A stretch of 64,000 bases of DNA, taken from Bacteroides ilei. GTDB lineage: Bacteria; Bacteroidota; Bacteroidia; Bacteroidales; Bacteroidaceae. A model generated the notes under the pieces. The model was given only the letters and a program-made list of their open reading frames with translations. It ran no database searches and had not been told where the DNA came from. Positions 54,422-63,124 of the stretch are shown piece after piece. Both the position numbers and the translations under genes were made by a program. The stretch lies in contig NZ_LT635801.1 in assembly GCF_900128495.1 (NCBI RefSeq), forward strand, positions 1,003,997-1,067,996. The letters run 5' to 3'. How positions within the stretch are numbered: the first letter of the stretch is position 1; every line of letters starts with the position of its first letter.

Positions 54422-55108
54422 TTATTCACATTCGAAACAGTAGCCGTATCCCAGACGGGTTACGATATATTTCCCGTATTCACCGATTTTCTTGCGCAGG
54501 CGGGTGATGTTTACATCGATGGTACGGTCAAGCACATATACCTCATCATTCCATACCTTAGCCAGGATATCTTCGCGTGAGAACACACGGCTCTGGTTCT
54601 GTACCAGCAGCAGCAGGATTTCAAATTCTTTCTTGGTAAGCGATACTTCGTTTCCGTCTATGGTCACTTTTTTCTGCGGAACATTGATGACCAGCCCTTT
54701 GTATTGGAGCTGTTCTTCTTCCTTGATATGCACGGAAGCCGTCCGGCGCAGTACGGCCTTTACACGCATGATGACTTCACGGAGGGAGAACGGTTTTGAA
54801 ATATAGTCGTCGGCTCCCAGGTTGAAACCGGTGATGGTATCGTTTTCGGTATCTTTGGCCGTAATGAAAATGATAGGGATATCGGCCGTATCTTTGTTGT
54901 TTTTCATCATACGTGCCATTTTAAATCCGGAAATTTCTCCCATCATGACATCCAGCAGCAACAGGCTATATTGTGTAAGGTCCATTTTGAGGGCTTCTTC
55001 GGCCGAGTTGGCGGTATCCACTCTGTAACCTTCCATTTCAAGGTTGAACTTTAGAATTTCGCAGAGGTCGTCTTCGTCGTCTACAACAAGAATACGGTAA
55101 TCGTTCAT
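54422..55108 (-). CDS. OmpR-family response regulator
   Basis: 228 residues from ATG 55108 (MNDYRILVVDDEDDL); a longer start is rejected. Receiver domain with acidic pocket DDEDD, phospho-acceptor D in LLLLDVMMGEISGF, T in IIFITAKD and K in DYISKPFS. The winged-helix output domain has VTIDGNEVSLTKKEFEILLLLVQNQSRVFSREDILAKVWNDE and DRTIDVNITRLRKKIG. It is activated by the adjacent kinase. It resembles PhoB-type regulators, but target genes cannot be deduced. Confidence 0.94.
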   Translation of the reverse strand: MNDYRILVVDDEDDLCEILKFNLEMEGYRVDTANSAEEALKMDLTQYSLLLLDVMMGEISGFKMARMMKNNKDTADIPIIFITAKDTENDTITGFNLGADDYISKPFSLREVIMRVKAVLRRTASVHIKEEEQLQYKGLVINVPQKKVTIDGNEVSLTKKEFEILLLLVQNQSRVFSREDILAKVWNDEVYVLDRTIDVNITRLRKKIGEYGKYIVTRLGYGYCFECE

Positions 55109-55184
55109 AATTATTCTGTTTTTTGTTTTCTGCAAAAATCGTGGATCTTTATTTCGCCGCTATGAAATATGTATTACAAAAGGG

Positions 55185-56240
55185 TTACAATGCGGGGCGT
55201 GTGAATTCTCCGCAGAGACAATGGCCCATTTCATAGCGTACTTCCTGTGGGCTGAGTCCGTGTCCGAGCAGGAACATCAGCTTGGTCAGCACACATTCTA
55301 CCGTTGCGTCGTATCCGCTGATTACACCGGCATCGAGCAGGTGAAGTCCGGTTTCGTAACGTGCCATTTCCACCATACCTGTCTGACATTGTGTTATGTT
55401 GACTATGACGATGCCGCGGTCGGTCGCTTCTTTCAGCAGGCGGATAAACCATTCCTTCTGTGGGGCGTTCCCCGATCCGAAGGTCTTCAGTACTACAGCC
55501 TTCAGTCCGGGAGTATGCAGGATGGTATTGACCAGTTTCTCCTGGATTCCGGGGAAGATGGTAAGCACCAGTACATTGGTGTCGAATACGTAATGCGGAT
55601 GCAGAGGCAGGTTATTTTTTGCCTTCAGAATCCGGTCGTATTCATATTTGATGTGGATACCTGCTGTAGCCAAAGACGGGTAGTTGTATGAGCGGAACGC
55701 ATTGAAGTTTTCAGCATTTATTTTAGTGGTACGGTTACCTCTCAGCAGTTGGTTCTCGAAAAAGATGCAGACTTCGGGCACTACGGCTGTGCCGTCGGGA
55801 TGTTTGGCGGCGGCAATTTCAATGGAAGTTATCAGGTTTTCTTTTCCGTCGGTACGGAGAACCCCGATGGGTAGCTGGCTTCCGGTAAGGATGACGGGCT
55901 TGCTCAGGTTTTCGAGCATGAAGCTCAGTGCCGATGCCGTATAAGCCATGGTGTCGGTACCGTGAAGGATTACGAAACCGTCGAAATTGTCATAATTGTA
56001 ATGGATGATCTTTACAAGTTTTGCCCACAATGGAGGTTCCATGTCGGACGAGTCGATGGGAGGGGTGAACTGATAGGAAGCGATGCGGTAATTGAAGCGT
56101 TTCAGCTCAGGAACGTTTTCTTCGAGCTGGTCAAAATTAAAGGCTTCCAAAGCCCCGGTTTCGGGGTTTTCGATCATTCCGATAGTTCCTCCGGTGTATA
56201 TTAACAAAACGGAAGGGAAGTCAGGTTCAATTATATTCAT
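55185..56240 (-). CDS. ansA: L-asparaginase, type I
   Basis: 351 residues without a signal peptide, so cytosolic. Catalytic elements: first Thr in IYTGGTIGM, second Thr/Asp in VILHGTDTMAYTASALSF, and Lys in LRTDGKENLITSIEIA. The C-terminal domain includes VLTIFPGIQ and LKTFGSGNAP. It converts asparagine to aspartate and ammonia. A stand-alone gene with its own -7 box, between the two-component system and the trp operon. Confidence 0.95.
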   Translation of the reverse strand: MNIIEPDFPSVLLIYTGGTIGMIENPETGALEAFNFDQLEENVPELKRFNYRIASYQFTPPIDSSDMEPPLWAKLVKIIHYNYDNFDGFVILHGTDTMAYTASALSFMLENLSKPVILTGSQLPIGVLRTDGKENLITSIEIAAAKHPDGTAVVPEVCIFFENQLLRGNRTTKINAENFNAFRSYNYPSLATAGIHIKYEYDRILKAKNNLPLHPHYVFDTNVLVLTIFPGIQEKLVNTILHTPGLKAVVLKTFGSGNAPQKEWFIRLLKEATDRGIVIVNITQCQTGMVEMARYETGLHLLDAGVISGYDATVECVLTKLMFLLGHGLSPQEVRYEMGHCLCGEFTRPAL

Positions 56241-56257
56241 AATGCATTGTTTGCTGA

Positions 56258-56265
56258 CAAAGTTA
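56258..56265 (-). promoter_or_regulatory. -7 box for ansA
   Basis: TAACTTTG on the minus strand, an exact TAnnTTTG match 17 bp before the ansA start. This leaves a very short leader. Confidence 0.4.
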
Positions 56266-56326
56266 GTCTAAATTATTGGTTATATGAAATATTTGTCAGA
56301 AAAAGACTCTTCGGTTCATTGAAAAA

Positions 56327-56397
56327 CAAAAAAAGAAGGCATTGTTTTGTTTCCTTTGAATAAATATGAGATTCAAATACGACAAAACATGCCTTCT
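56327..56397 (-). terminator. Terminator of the trp operon
   Basis: On the minus strand AGAAGGCATGTTTTG (56383-56397) pairs with CAAAACAATGCCTTCT (56334-56349) with one bulge, followed by a T7 run (plus-strand A's at 56327-56333). It starts 26 bp after the trpA stop. Confidence 0.8.
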
Positions 56398-56423
56398 GAT
56401 GTTTATATATTGATTGATGCTGT

Positions 56424-57200
56424 TTACGAATTCAGGGCTTCTTTCAGTCGGTCGACAGCTTTTGCCGCATCTCCTTTTTCCTCCTCCAGCAAGGTTACGA
56501 ATTTGCTTCCGATAATACATCCGGCTGCGTGTGAAGCTGCAGCCTCATAGGTCTGTTTGTTTGAGATGCCGAAACCGATCATACGCGGATTTTTCAGGTT
56601 CATGGCCTCTATCCGGCGGAAATAAGCCTGTTTCTGTTCATTGAAGTCTTTCTGTGCTCCGGTCGTGGCGGCTGAAGAAACCATATAGATAAACCCGTCG
56701 GTATGTCCGTCGATGTTTCGGATACGGTCTTCACTGGTTTCGGGTGTGATCATCATGATGACACGTAGCCCGTATTTGTCGGATATGGGTTTATATTCTT
56801 CCATGTAGTCCTTGTATGGAAGGTCGGGGATGATCATGCCGTCGATTCCACATTCCTGGCAGCTTTTGCAGAAGTTGTCGAAACCGTATTGCATGATCGG
56901 GTTAAGGTATCCCATCAGAATCAGGGGGATGGTTGTCGTCTGCCGGATATCCTTGAGCTGGCCGAACAGTTTACGCAAGGTCATACCGTTTTTCAGTGCA
57001 TGGACGGATGCGTCCTGGATGACCGGTCCGTCGGCCATCGGATCACTGAAAGGTATACCTATTTCAATCATGTCGATACCTTTTTCTTCCAGTGTCCGGA
57101 TAGTCTGGGCAGTGCCCTCGAAAGTAGGGGTGCCTGCACAGAAGTAAAGTGAAAGTATATTGTTTTTTTTCCGGTTGAATAATTCATTGATACGGTTCAT
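56424..57200 (-). CDS. trpA: Tryptophan synthase alpha subunit
   Basis: 258 residues from ATG 57200 (MNRINELFNRKKNN), which overlaps the trpF stop by 4 bp; the longer open frame inside trpF is rejected. Catalytic acids lie in MIEIGIPFSDPMADGPVIQDAS (the E and D pair), and the phosphate-binding region is MIGFGISNKQ with a late glycine motif. It releases indole from indole-3-glycerol phosphate and passes it to TrpB. It is the last gene of the operon, whereas trpB is first, so the two subunit genes are separated by the whole operon. Confidence 0.97.
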   Translation of the reverse strand: MNRINELFNRKKNNILSLYFCAGTPTFEGTAQTIRTLEEKGIDMIEIGIPFSDPMADGPVIQDASVHALKNGMTLRKLFGQLKDIRQTTTIPLILMGYLNPIMQYGFDNFCKSCQECGIDGMIIPDLPYKDYMEEYKPISDKYGLRVIMMITPETSEDRIRNIDGHTDGFIYMVSSAATTGAQKDFNEQKQAYFRRIEAMNLKNPRMIGFGISNKQTYEAAASHAAGCIIGSKFVTLLEEEKGDAAKAVDRLKEALNS

Positions 57201-57814
57201 AGTGCTGATGTTTTGAAGTTCTTGATAAATGTTTTCAATGTCTTTATGTCTTTGAGTGCTGGAGACGTTTCGAATCCGCTGTTCAGATCGATACCCGCCC
57301 ATCGGGGATGATTGAACTGTTTCAGGTCGTCCAGGCTGTCGGGATTGAGTCCACCGCTTAGGATGAACGGGATTCCTCCTTGGTATTCTGCCAGCAGATC
57401 CCAGTTGAATTTCTTTCCGGATCCCCCATAGCTGCTGCACGGGGTGTCAAACAGGAAATAGTCGCAACAGGTAGTGTAAGGACCGGTCTTCTGCAGGTCA
57501 TTTACATTTTCCAGTGAAAAAGACTTGATGATTTTGTATCCTTTTTCCTGCAACCTTCTGCACATTTGGGGAGTTTCATTTCCATGCAGCTGGATGATGT
57601 CCAGTTTCATGTTATCTCCTTGGCGGAGGATATATTCATAGGGTGAATTGACAAACACCCCTACGCGTTTCACCGATTCCGGGAGATAGGCAGGCGGAGA
57701 GGATACGAAACGGGGGGAGCGTTCATAAAAGATGAATCCCATCCAGTCGGCTCCCGATGCTTCTACAGCTCGGATATTGTCCGGATCTTTCATACCACAG
57801 ACTTTGACTAGCAT
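57197..57814 (-). CDS. trpF: Phosphoribosylanthranilate isomerase
   Basis: 205 residues. The catalytic Cys is in VKVCGMKDPDNI, the catalytic Asp in AGIDLNSGFE, and the phosphate loop in FILSGGLNPDSLDD. A TIM barrel of normal length. Fused to trpC in enterobacteria but separate here. It overlaps the trpC end by 7 bp. Confidence 0.96.
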   Translation of the reverse strand: MLVKVCGMKDPDNIRAVEASGADWMGFIFYERSPRFVSSPPAYLPESVKRVGVFVNSPYEYILRQGDNMKLDIIQLHGNETPQMCRRLQEKGYKIIKSFSLENVNDLQKTGPYTTCCDYFLFDTPCSSYGGSGKKFNWDLLAEYQGGIPFILSGGLNPDSLDDLKQFNHPRWAGIDLNSGFETSPALKDIKTLKTFIKNFKTSAL

Positions 57815-58602
57815 GATTCTATTCCTTTTATAAAATTCCGTAATGTTTCTCCGGGATCGTGGGTCTTCATGAAGGATTCTCCTATCAGGAATCCCCGGAA
57901 ACCGGCTTTTCTGAGTTGTACGATGGTTTCCGGACTGGAAATTCCGCTTTCCGAAACCAGCAGCATGTCTTTGGGTAGCTTTTCTGCCAGGCGGAACGAA
58001 TTTTCCACATCGGTGTGGAAGGTTCCCAGGTTACGGTTGTTTACGCCTACCATGTCTACAAATTCATTTACATGCCCTAATTCACTTTCCTGATGGATTT
58101 CCAGCAGTACTTCCAGGTTCAGTTCGTGCGCCTTCTGTGCCAGTGTACGACATTCACCGGTTTCCAGACAGGCGGCAATCAGTAACACGGCATCGGCACC
58201 GGTTGCCTTGGCCTGCAGGAGCTGGTAGTCGCAGAAGATGAAATCTTTTCTCAGAATCGGAATGTCGACTGTAGGACGGGCTGTCTTGATATCTTTCAGG
58301 GAGCCGCCGAAGAACTGGCTGTCGGTCAGTATGGAAAGGGCCGAAGCTCCGGCCGTCTGGTAGCTGTGAGGTATGACGGCAGGATCACCTTCCTGCTTGA
58401 TCCAGCCTTTTGAAGGCGAGCGGCGTTTGAATTCGGCGATGATGCCGGAAGGTGAAGAGGCCAGACTTGATTTCATGCTGCGCAGTTTCTGACAGTCGGA
58501 ACAGTGGGCTTCAAGGAAGTCGTATGATACGACTTCCTGCTGCCGGGCTATTTCCGTACGTTTATGCTCCATGATTTCAGTTAATATATCTTTCTTGTCC
58601 AT
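57808..58602 (-). CDS. trpC: Indole-3-glycerol-phosphate synthase
   Basis: 264 residues. Catalytic Lys and Glu positions are in IIAEFKRRSPSKGWI and PILRKDFIFCDYQLLQAKATGADAVLLIAACLE; the phosphate-binding region includes LLVSESGISSPETI and FLIGESFM. A complete TIM barrel. It closes the pyrrole ring in tryptophan synthesis. It lies 28 bp after trpD. Confidence 0.96.
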   Translation of the reverse strand: MDKKDILTEIMEHKRTEIARQQEVVSYDFLEAHCSDCQKLRSMKSSLASSPSGIIAEFKRRSPSKGWIKQEGDPAVIPHSYQTAGASALSILTDSQFFGGSLKDIKTARPTVDIPILRKDFIFCDYQLLQAKATGADAVLLIAACLETGECRTLAQKAHELNLEVLLEIHQESELGHVNEFVDMVGVNNRNLGTFHTDVENSFRLAEKLPKDMLLVSESGISSPETIVQLRKAGFRGFLIGESFMKTHDPGETLRNFIKGIESC

Positions 58603-58630
58603 GATTCTTTTGTTTTTGTGTAAATAAAGG

Positions 58631-59626
58631 TTAGCTGTTCAATTCAACGAATTTCTTGAATGCTTTCCATGCTTTTCCGCTTTCCAGTGATTCTTTGGAT
58701 ATCCCGATACATTCATCAATGGTTTTCCCCGGTTCCATTGCCTGGATGGCGAAAGAAGCGTTTATGAGCACACATTCGGTCTGTGACCGGGTTGCCCGGT
58801 TCTGCAGGACGGCATCGAAAATCTGTGCCGCTTCTTGTGGGGTATCGCCTCCATACAGTTCATGGCTTTTGGCCATTGAAAAGCCCAGGTCGGTAGGGGT
58901 ATAGATGGTTTCATACAGATTGGTCATGACCTTGAATTCACTGGTCATTGAAATTTCGTCATAACCGTCCAGACTGTTTACTACCGCAAATCCGATACCC
59001 AGCTGCCGTAATGTGTTTGAGTACAGGCGGATTTGGGCCAGATCGGCAACTCCTAATAACTGGTAGGCGGGCAGACACGGGTTGATCAGCGGGCCGAGCA
59101 GGTTGAACAGGGTACGTACCTGTATGGCCTTACGTACCGGTGCCACGTATTTCATGGCAGGATTGAAAAGAGGGGCATGCAGGTAGGCCATGTTACATTC
59201 TTCGATGGAGCGGACCAGTTTCTTTTCATCGTTGGTGAACTTTACTCCGTGTTGTTCCATCACGTTGCTGGCACCGCTGACAGAAGTCGCACCGTAATTT
59301 CCGTGTTTGGCTACGTGATAACCGGCGCCGGCTACTATGAAACAGGCGCAAGTTGAAATGTTGAAGGTGTTTTTTCCGTCGCCTCCGGTTCCTACGATGT
59401 CAATCGGCTTATAGGCGTCAAGGTTGACGGGAATACGGGTTTCGAGCAGTGCTTTCCTGAATCCGATGATTTCATCCACTTTTGCCGAACGCATCTGGTA
59501 GACGGTCAGTAAGGCAGCTATCTGTACTTCGTTATAATTGCCTGAAGTTATGTTCTGCATCAAGCTATATGCTTCGTCCTGTGTCAGCTCTTCATGGTTG
59601 AAGAGTCTTGTAAGTATCTCTTTCAT
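58631..59626 (-). CDS. trpD: Anthranilate phosphoribosyltransferase
   Basis: 331 residues. The PRPP-binding loop is DIVGTGGDGKNTFNIST, and the second site is VAKHGNYGATSVSGASNVMEQHG. The N-terminal helical domain (EELTQDEAYSLMQNI) is normal. Not fused to trpG. It lies 14 bp after trpG. Confidence 0.96.
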   Translation of the reverse strand: MKEILTRLFNHEELTQDEAYSLMQNITSGNYNEVQIAALLTVYQMRSAKVDEIIGFRKALLETRIPVNLDAYKPIDIVGTGGDGKNTFNISTCACFIVAGAGYHVAKHGNYGATSVSGASNVMEQHGVKFTNDEKKLVRSIEECNMAYLHAPLFNPAMKYVAPVRKAIQVRTLFNLLGPLINPCLPAYQLLGVADLAQIRLYSNTLRQLGIGFAVVNSLDGYDEISMTSEFKVMTNLYETIYTPTDLGFSMAKSHELYGGDTPQEAAQIFDAVLQNRATRSQTECVLINASFAIQAMEPGKTIDECIGISKESLESGKAWKAFKKFVELNS

Positions 59627-59640
59627 AATGATAGTTCCTG

Positions 59641-60204
59641 TTAATGGTTTAACCAGTTTTTGATGATTTGTCTGCCGTCGGGGGTGAGGACAGATTCCGG
59701 ATGGAACTGGATACCCCGTATGTCGTATTCTTTATGACGCAGTGCCATGATATAGCCTTGTTTGCTGGTTGCAGTAATTTCGAGGCAGTCGGGCAGTCCG
59801 TCGGTGTCGACAACCCATGAGTGGTAATGCCCGACCAGAATTTCACGGGGCAGATTCTCGAAGAGATAATCGTCGGCGACTATCTTTATTGTACTTTGTA
59901 TTCCATGCAACACATGGTCGAGGTTGGTCAGCTTTCCGCCGAACACTTGTCCGATAGCCTGCTCTCCGAGGCATACTCCCAATATCGGTTTTTTACCTGC
60001 ATAGGTACGGATAACGTCAAGCAGCAGACCGGCTTCTTCCGGGATACCCGGTCCCGGTGACAATAGGATCTTGTCGAATTTTTCAAGTTCGTCCAGTTTG
60101 AATTTGTCGTTGCGCAGAACGGTAACCTCACATCCCAGTTCCTTGACCAGATGCCTGAGGTTGTATGTAAATGAATCGTAATTATCGATGATGACAATTT
60201 TCAT
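59641..60204 (-). CDS. trpG: Anthranilate synthase glutaminase subunit
   Basis: 187 residues of a class I amidotransferase: oxyanion region LLSPGPGIPEE, nucleophile Cys in LGVCLGEQAIGQVFGG, and the His/Glu pair in IQFHPESVLTPDG, with HYHSW before it. It delivers ammonia to TrpE. It may also serve folate synthesis as PabA, since no second copy is visible here. It lies 24 bp after trpE. Confidence 0.95.
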   Translation of the reverse strand: MKIVIIDNYDSFTYNLRHLVKELGCEVTVLRNDKFKLDELEKFDKILLSPGPGIPEEAGLLLDVIRTYAGKKPILGVCLGEQAIGQVFGGKLTNLDHVLHGIQSTIKIVADDYLFENLPREILVGHYHSWVVDTDGLPDCLEITATSKQGYIMALRHKEYDIRGIQFHPESVLTPDGRQIIKNWLNH

Positions 60205-60228
60205 GATTGTATTTGTATTATGATCGGT

Positions 60229-61641
60229 TTAGATTGTTTCTGCCAGTAAAATGGCTTTTTTTAGTGCTCCCAGTTTGTTGTTTACTTCCTGCAGCTCATT
60301 TTCTTCGTTGCTCAGGGCTGTAATACCGCCTCCGGCCTGGAACCAGAGTTCGTTGTTACGGCTGACGAAAGTACGGATGGTGATTGCCTGGTTCAGGTTG
60401 CCGTTCAGTCCGATGAAACCGATACAGCCTCCATATGCTCCACGGCAATGCGGTTCTATTTCGCTGATCAGCTGCATAGCGCGTATCTTTGGGGCTCCGC
60501 TCAATGTTCCTGCCGGGAATGTGTCGATAAAAGTCTTGATGGGGTTGGCTCCGTTGTCCAATGTTCCGCTGACACGGCTTACCAGATGGATTACATGGCT
60601 GTAATATTGCGGTTCCTTATAGAATTCTACGTGAGTGTTGTGGCAGTTGCGGCTCAAGTCGTTCCGGGCCAGGTCAACAAGCATTACATGTTCTGCATTC
60701 TCTTTCGGGTCGGCCAGTAATGTTTCAGTCAGTTTCTTGTCTGTCTCCTTGTCACCGCTGCGGCGGGTTGTCCCTGCAATTGGGTCTATGGTTGCACATC
60801 CATCCTCAATCTTACAGTGGGTTTCGGGTGATGACCCGAAAATGCGGAAACCGCCGAAATCGAAATAGAACAGGTATGGAGACGGGTTGATGCTTCTCAA
60901 TGCACGGTACAGTGTAAAGTCGTCGCCTTGGAATTTCTGGATGAAACGCCGTGACAGGACTATCTGGAATACGTCTCCGCGCAAGCAGTGGGCGATACCT
61001 TTCCTGATGTTGGCCTTGTGTTCGTCATCAGTCAGCGGACTGGTGGTGTTTCCTACGGCATGGAACCGGTAAGTAGCATAGTTACGGTTGTTTATCGCCT
61101 TCTCTATTTCATTGATATGGCTCGGCTCCTGATCGTTCTGCATTTCAATAAGCACCATTTCATTCTTGAAATCGTTGAAAACGATCAGGTATTTATATAA
61201 GATATAAAGGATATCCGGTGCATCGTTACGGAATTCTCGGCTGTCCTTGATCGGTATATTTTCAAAGTAGTGTACTGCATTGAATGTCGTATATCCGTAA
61301 AGTCCGCAGTATCTGGCGTATTCTCCTTCCACATGAAAGCAGGCCAGGAATTTGTTGATGGCGTCTTCTACGCGGAATGTTTCTGTAAGGGGTTCCTTTT
61401 CATGGGTGCCGTCGGGATAAGTATAGGTAACAATACCATGGCTGACGCTTATGTTGGCAATCGGGTTCAGTCCGATGAAAGAACGGTTGTTTTCACTTCC
61501 GTGATAGTCGGAACTTTCCATTAATGCACTTTGTACAAACAGGTCGCGTACCTTCAGGTATGTACTTACCGGAGTATGCAGGTCGCCCAAAATCAGTTTC
61601 TGGGCAGTTGTATATGAATATGTTTTCATGTGGGTAATCAT
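60229..61641 (-). CDS. trpE: Anthranilate synthase component I
   Basis: 470 residues. The feedback-inhibition region appears as [19 protein letters not shown] (the LLES equivalent). The chorismate-binding core has [49 protein letters not shown] and [19 protein letters not shown]. The start overlaps the trpB stop by 4 bp (ATGA); an in-frame ATG four codons later is possible. It converts chorismate to anthranilate and is probably inhibited by tryptophan. Confidence 0.96.
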   Translation of the reverse strand: MITHMKTYSYTTAQKLILGDLHTPVSTYLKVRDLFVQSALMESSDYHGSENNRSFIGLNPIANISVSHGIVTYTYPDGTHEKEPLTETFRVEDAINKFLACFHVEGEYARYCGLYGYTTFNAVHYFENIPIKDSREFRNDAPDILYILYKYLIVFNDFKNEMVLIEMQNDQEPSHINEIEKAINNRNYATYRFHAVGNTTSPLTDDEHKANIRKGIAHCLRGDVFQIVLSRRFIQKFQGDDFTLYRALRSINPSPYLFYFDFGGFRIFGSSPETHCKIEDGCATIDPIAGTTRRSGDKETDKKLTETLLADPKENAEHVMLVDLARNDLSRNCHNTHVEFYKEPQYYSHVIHLVSRVSGTLDNGANPIKTFIDTFPAGTLSGAPKIRAMQLISEIEPHCRGAYGGCIGFIGLNGNLNQAITIRTFVSRNNELWFQAGGGITALSNEENELQEVNNKLGALKKAILLAETI

Positions 61642-62819
61642 TTATAATAGTTAAGATAAGTTTCGATATCCTTGTCTCCACGTCCGGATACCGTAAGTAC
61701 GACAATGTCTGTCGGTTTGAACTTTACTTTATCGAGTGCTGCCAGGGCATGGGCCGATTCCAGTGCCGGAATGATTCCTTCAAGCCGGGTCAGTTCGTAT
61801 GCCGCCTTTACTGCTTCATCGTCGTTGATGGCAAAGACTGAGGCTCTGTGCTGTTTGGCCAGGTTGGCGTGCATCGGTCCGATACCCGGATAGTCGAGCC
61901 CTGCCGAAATGGAATATGGCTCGGTGATCTGTCCGTCTTCATCCTGAATGATCAAAGTCTTTGATCCGTGTATGATACCCAATCTTCCTAATTGGATGGT
62001 TGCAGCCGACATACCTGTTTCAATACCTTTTCCACCGGCTTCGGCCAGCACTATCTTTACACGTTCATCATCAATGTAATGATAGATTGTTCCGGCAGCA
62101 TTGCTGCCTCCTCCTACACAGGCGAACAGGTAGTCGGGATAATCTCTTCCTTCATGTTCTACCAGCTGTTTCTTGATTTCTTCGCTGATGACAGACTGAA
62201 GACGGGCAACCATATCCGGATAAGGATGTGGACCTACGGTTGATCCGATGACATAGTAAGTATTTTCCGGATGGCAGCACCAGTCGCGGATAGCTTCGTT
62301 CGTAGCGTCTTTCAGCGTCATATTACCCGAAGTTACGGCTTCTACCTTAGCTCCTAGCATTTTCATCTTTTCTACATTTACGTGCTGGCGGGCTACATCG
62401 GTTTTACCCATGTATACTACACATTCCATATTCATCAAGGCGCAGACGGTAGCTGTAGCTACACCGTGTTGTCCTGCTCCGGTCTCGGCAATGATCCGTG
62501 TCTTTCCCATCCTGCGTGCCAGCAGTATCTGTCCGATAGCATTGTTGATCTTATGTGCTCCGGTATGGTTCAGGTCTTCTCTCTTGAGATAGATTCTGCA
62601 TCCGTATTTTTCGGAAAGCCGCTGGGCCAGATAGAGTGGAGAAGGACGTCCCACGTAGTCTTTCAGCAATTGGGCGAATTCTTTCTTGAAATCGTCACTT
62701 TCCAGTACTTTAAGGTATGCGTCTTGCAGATCTTTTACACACTGATGAAGGATTTCCGGAATATATGCTCCGCCGAAATCTCCGTAATAGCCGTCTTGGT
62801 TTACCTGATACGTTTTCAT
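61638..62819 (-). CDS. trpB: Tryptophan synthase beta subunit
   Basis: 393 residues. The PLP lysine is in [13 protein letters not shown], the substrate loop in [12 protein letters not shown], and the phosphate-binding motif in [10 protein letters not shown]. The N-terminal [14 protein letters not shown] is standard TrpB1. It is the first structural gene of the operon, directly after the attenuator, so basal transcription past the attenuator favours TrpB. Confidence 0.97.
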   Translation of the reverse strand: MKTYQVNQDGYYGDFGGAYIPEILHQCVKDLQDAYLKVLESDDFKKEFAQLLKDYVGRPSPLYLAQRLSEKYGCRIYLKREDLNHTGAHKINNAIGQILLARRMGKTRIIAETGAGQHGVATATVCALMNMECVVYMGKTDVARQHVNVEKMKMLGAKVEAVTSGNMTLKDATNEAIRDWCCHPENTYYVIGSTVGPHPYPDMVARLQSVISEEIKKQLVEHEGRDYPDYLFACVGGGSNAAGTIYHYIDDERVKIVLAEAGGKGIETGMSAATIQLGRLGIIHGSKTLIIQDEDGQITEPYSISAGLDYPGIGPMHANLAKQHRASVFAINDDEAVKAAYELTRLEGIIPALESAHALAALDKVKFKPTDIVVLTVSGRGDKDIETYLNYYK

Positions 62820-62864
62820 AAGTCTTAATTTGTATTTTGAATTGATTATTTCATTAATAATGGT

Positions 62865-62900
62865 AAAAAAATAAAGGCTGTCGTAAGTACGACAGCCTTT
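62865..62900 (-). terminator. trp attenuator terminator
   Basis: A 13-bp perfect inverted repeat (AAAGGCTGTCGTA / TACGACAGCCTTT, 62873-62900), followed on the minus strand by ATTTTTTTA. It lies between the leader peptide and trpB, 46 bp before the trpB start. A leader segment GTCGTAAG (62941-62934) could pair with CTTACGAC in the 3' half and compete with the terminator. Confidence 0.85.
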
Positions 62901-62934
62901 TAATATCTTAATTGTATATACATGACTGATTGCC

Positions 62935-62997
62935 TTACGACTTTGGAAGTAGTAAGTGGCGCCACCAGAACAATGTATTTACAAATGAATTTGTCAT
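62935..62997 (-). CDS. trpL: trp leader peptide with tandem Trp codons
   Basis: ATG 62997 to TAA 62935 encodes the 20-residue peptide [20 protein letters not shown], with two adjacent TGG codons at residues 11-12. It starts about 23 nt from the predicted transcription start and ends 35 nt before the terminator stem. Ribosome stalling at the Trp codons when charged tRNA-Trp is scarce would allow read-through into the operon, as in enterobacterial trp control. Trp is rare, and a WW pair in such a short ORF at this spot is strong evidence for attenuation. Confidence 0.85.
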   Translation of the reverse strand: MTNSFVNTLFWWRHLLLPKS

Positions 62998-63026
62998 ATT
63001 AATAGTACTTTGTTGATTGTTTGATG

Positions 63027-63057
63027 CAAATATACGTGGATTTTTTATAAATTCAAA
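63027..63057 (-). promoter_or_regulatory. trp operon promoter, full consensus
   Basis: TTTG (63054-63057 read in reverse), 19 bp, TATATTTG (63027-63034): both boxes match the Bacteroidetes consensus exactly, 29 bp before the leader peptide start. Confidence 0.75.
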
Positions 63058-63124
63058 TATTATGGCATTTTTTTTATGATTTTATTGTCATGGTATTTTT
63101 GAGTTTCCCGAAATTTTTCCGGTA

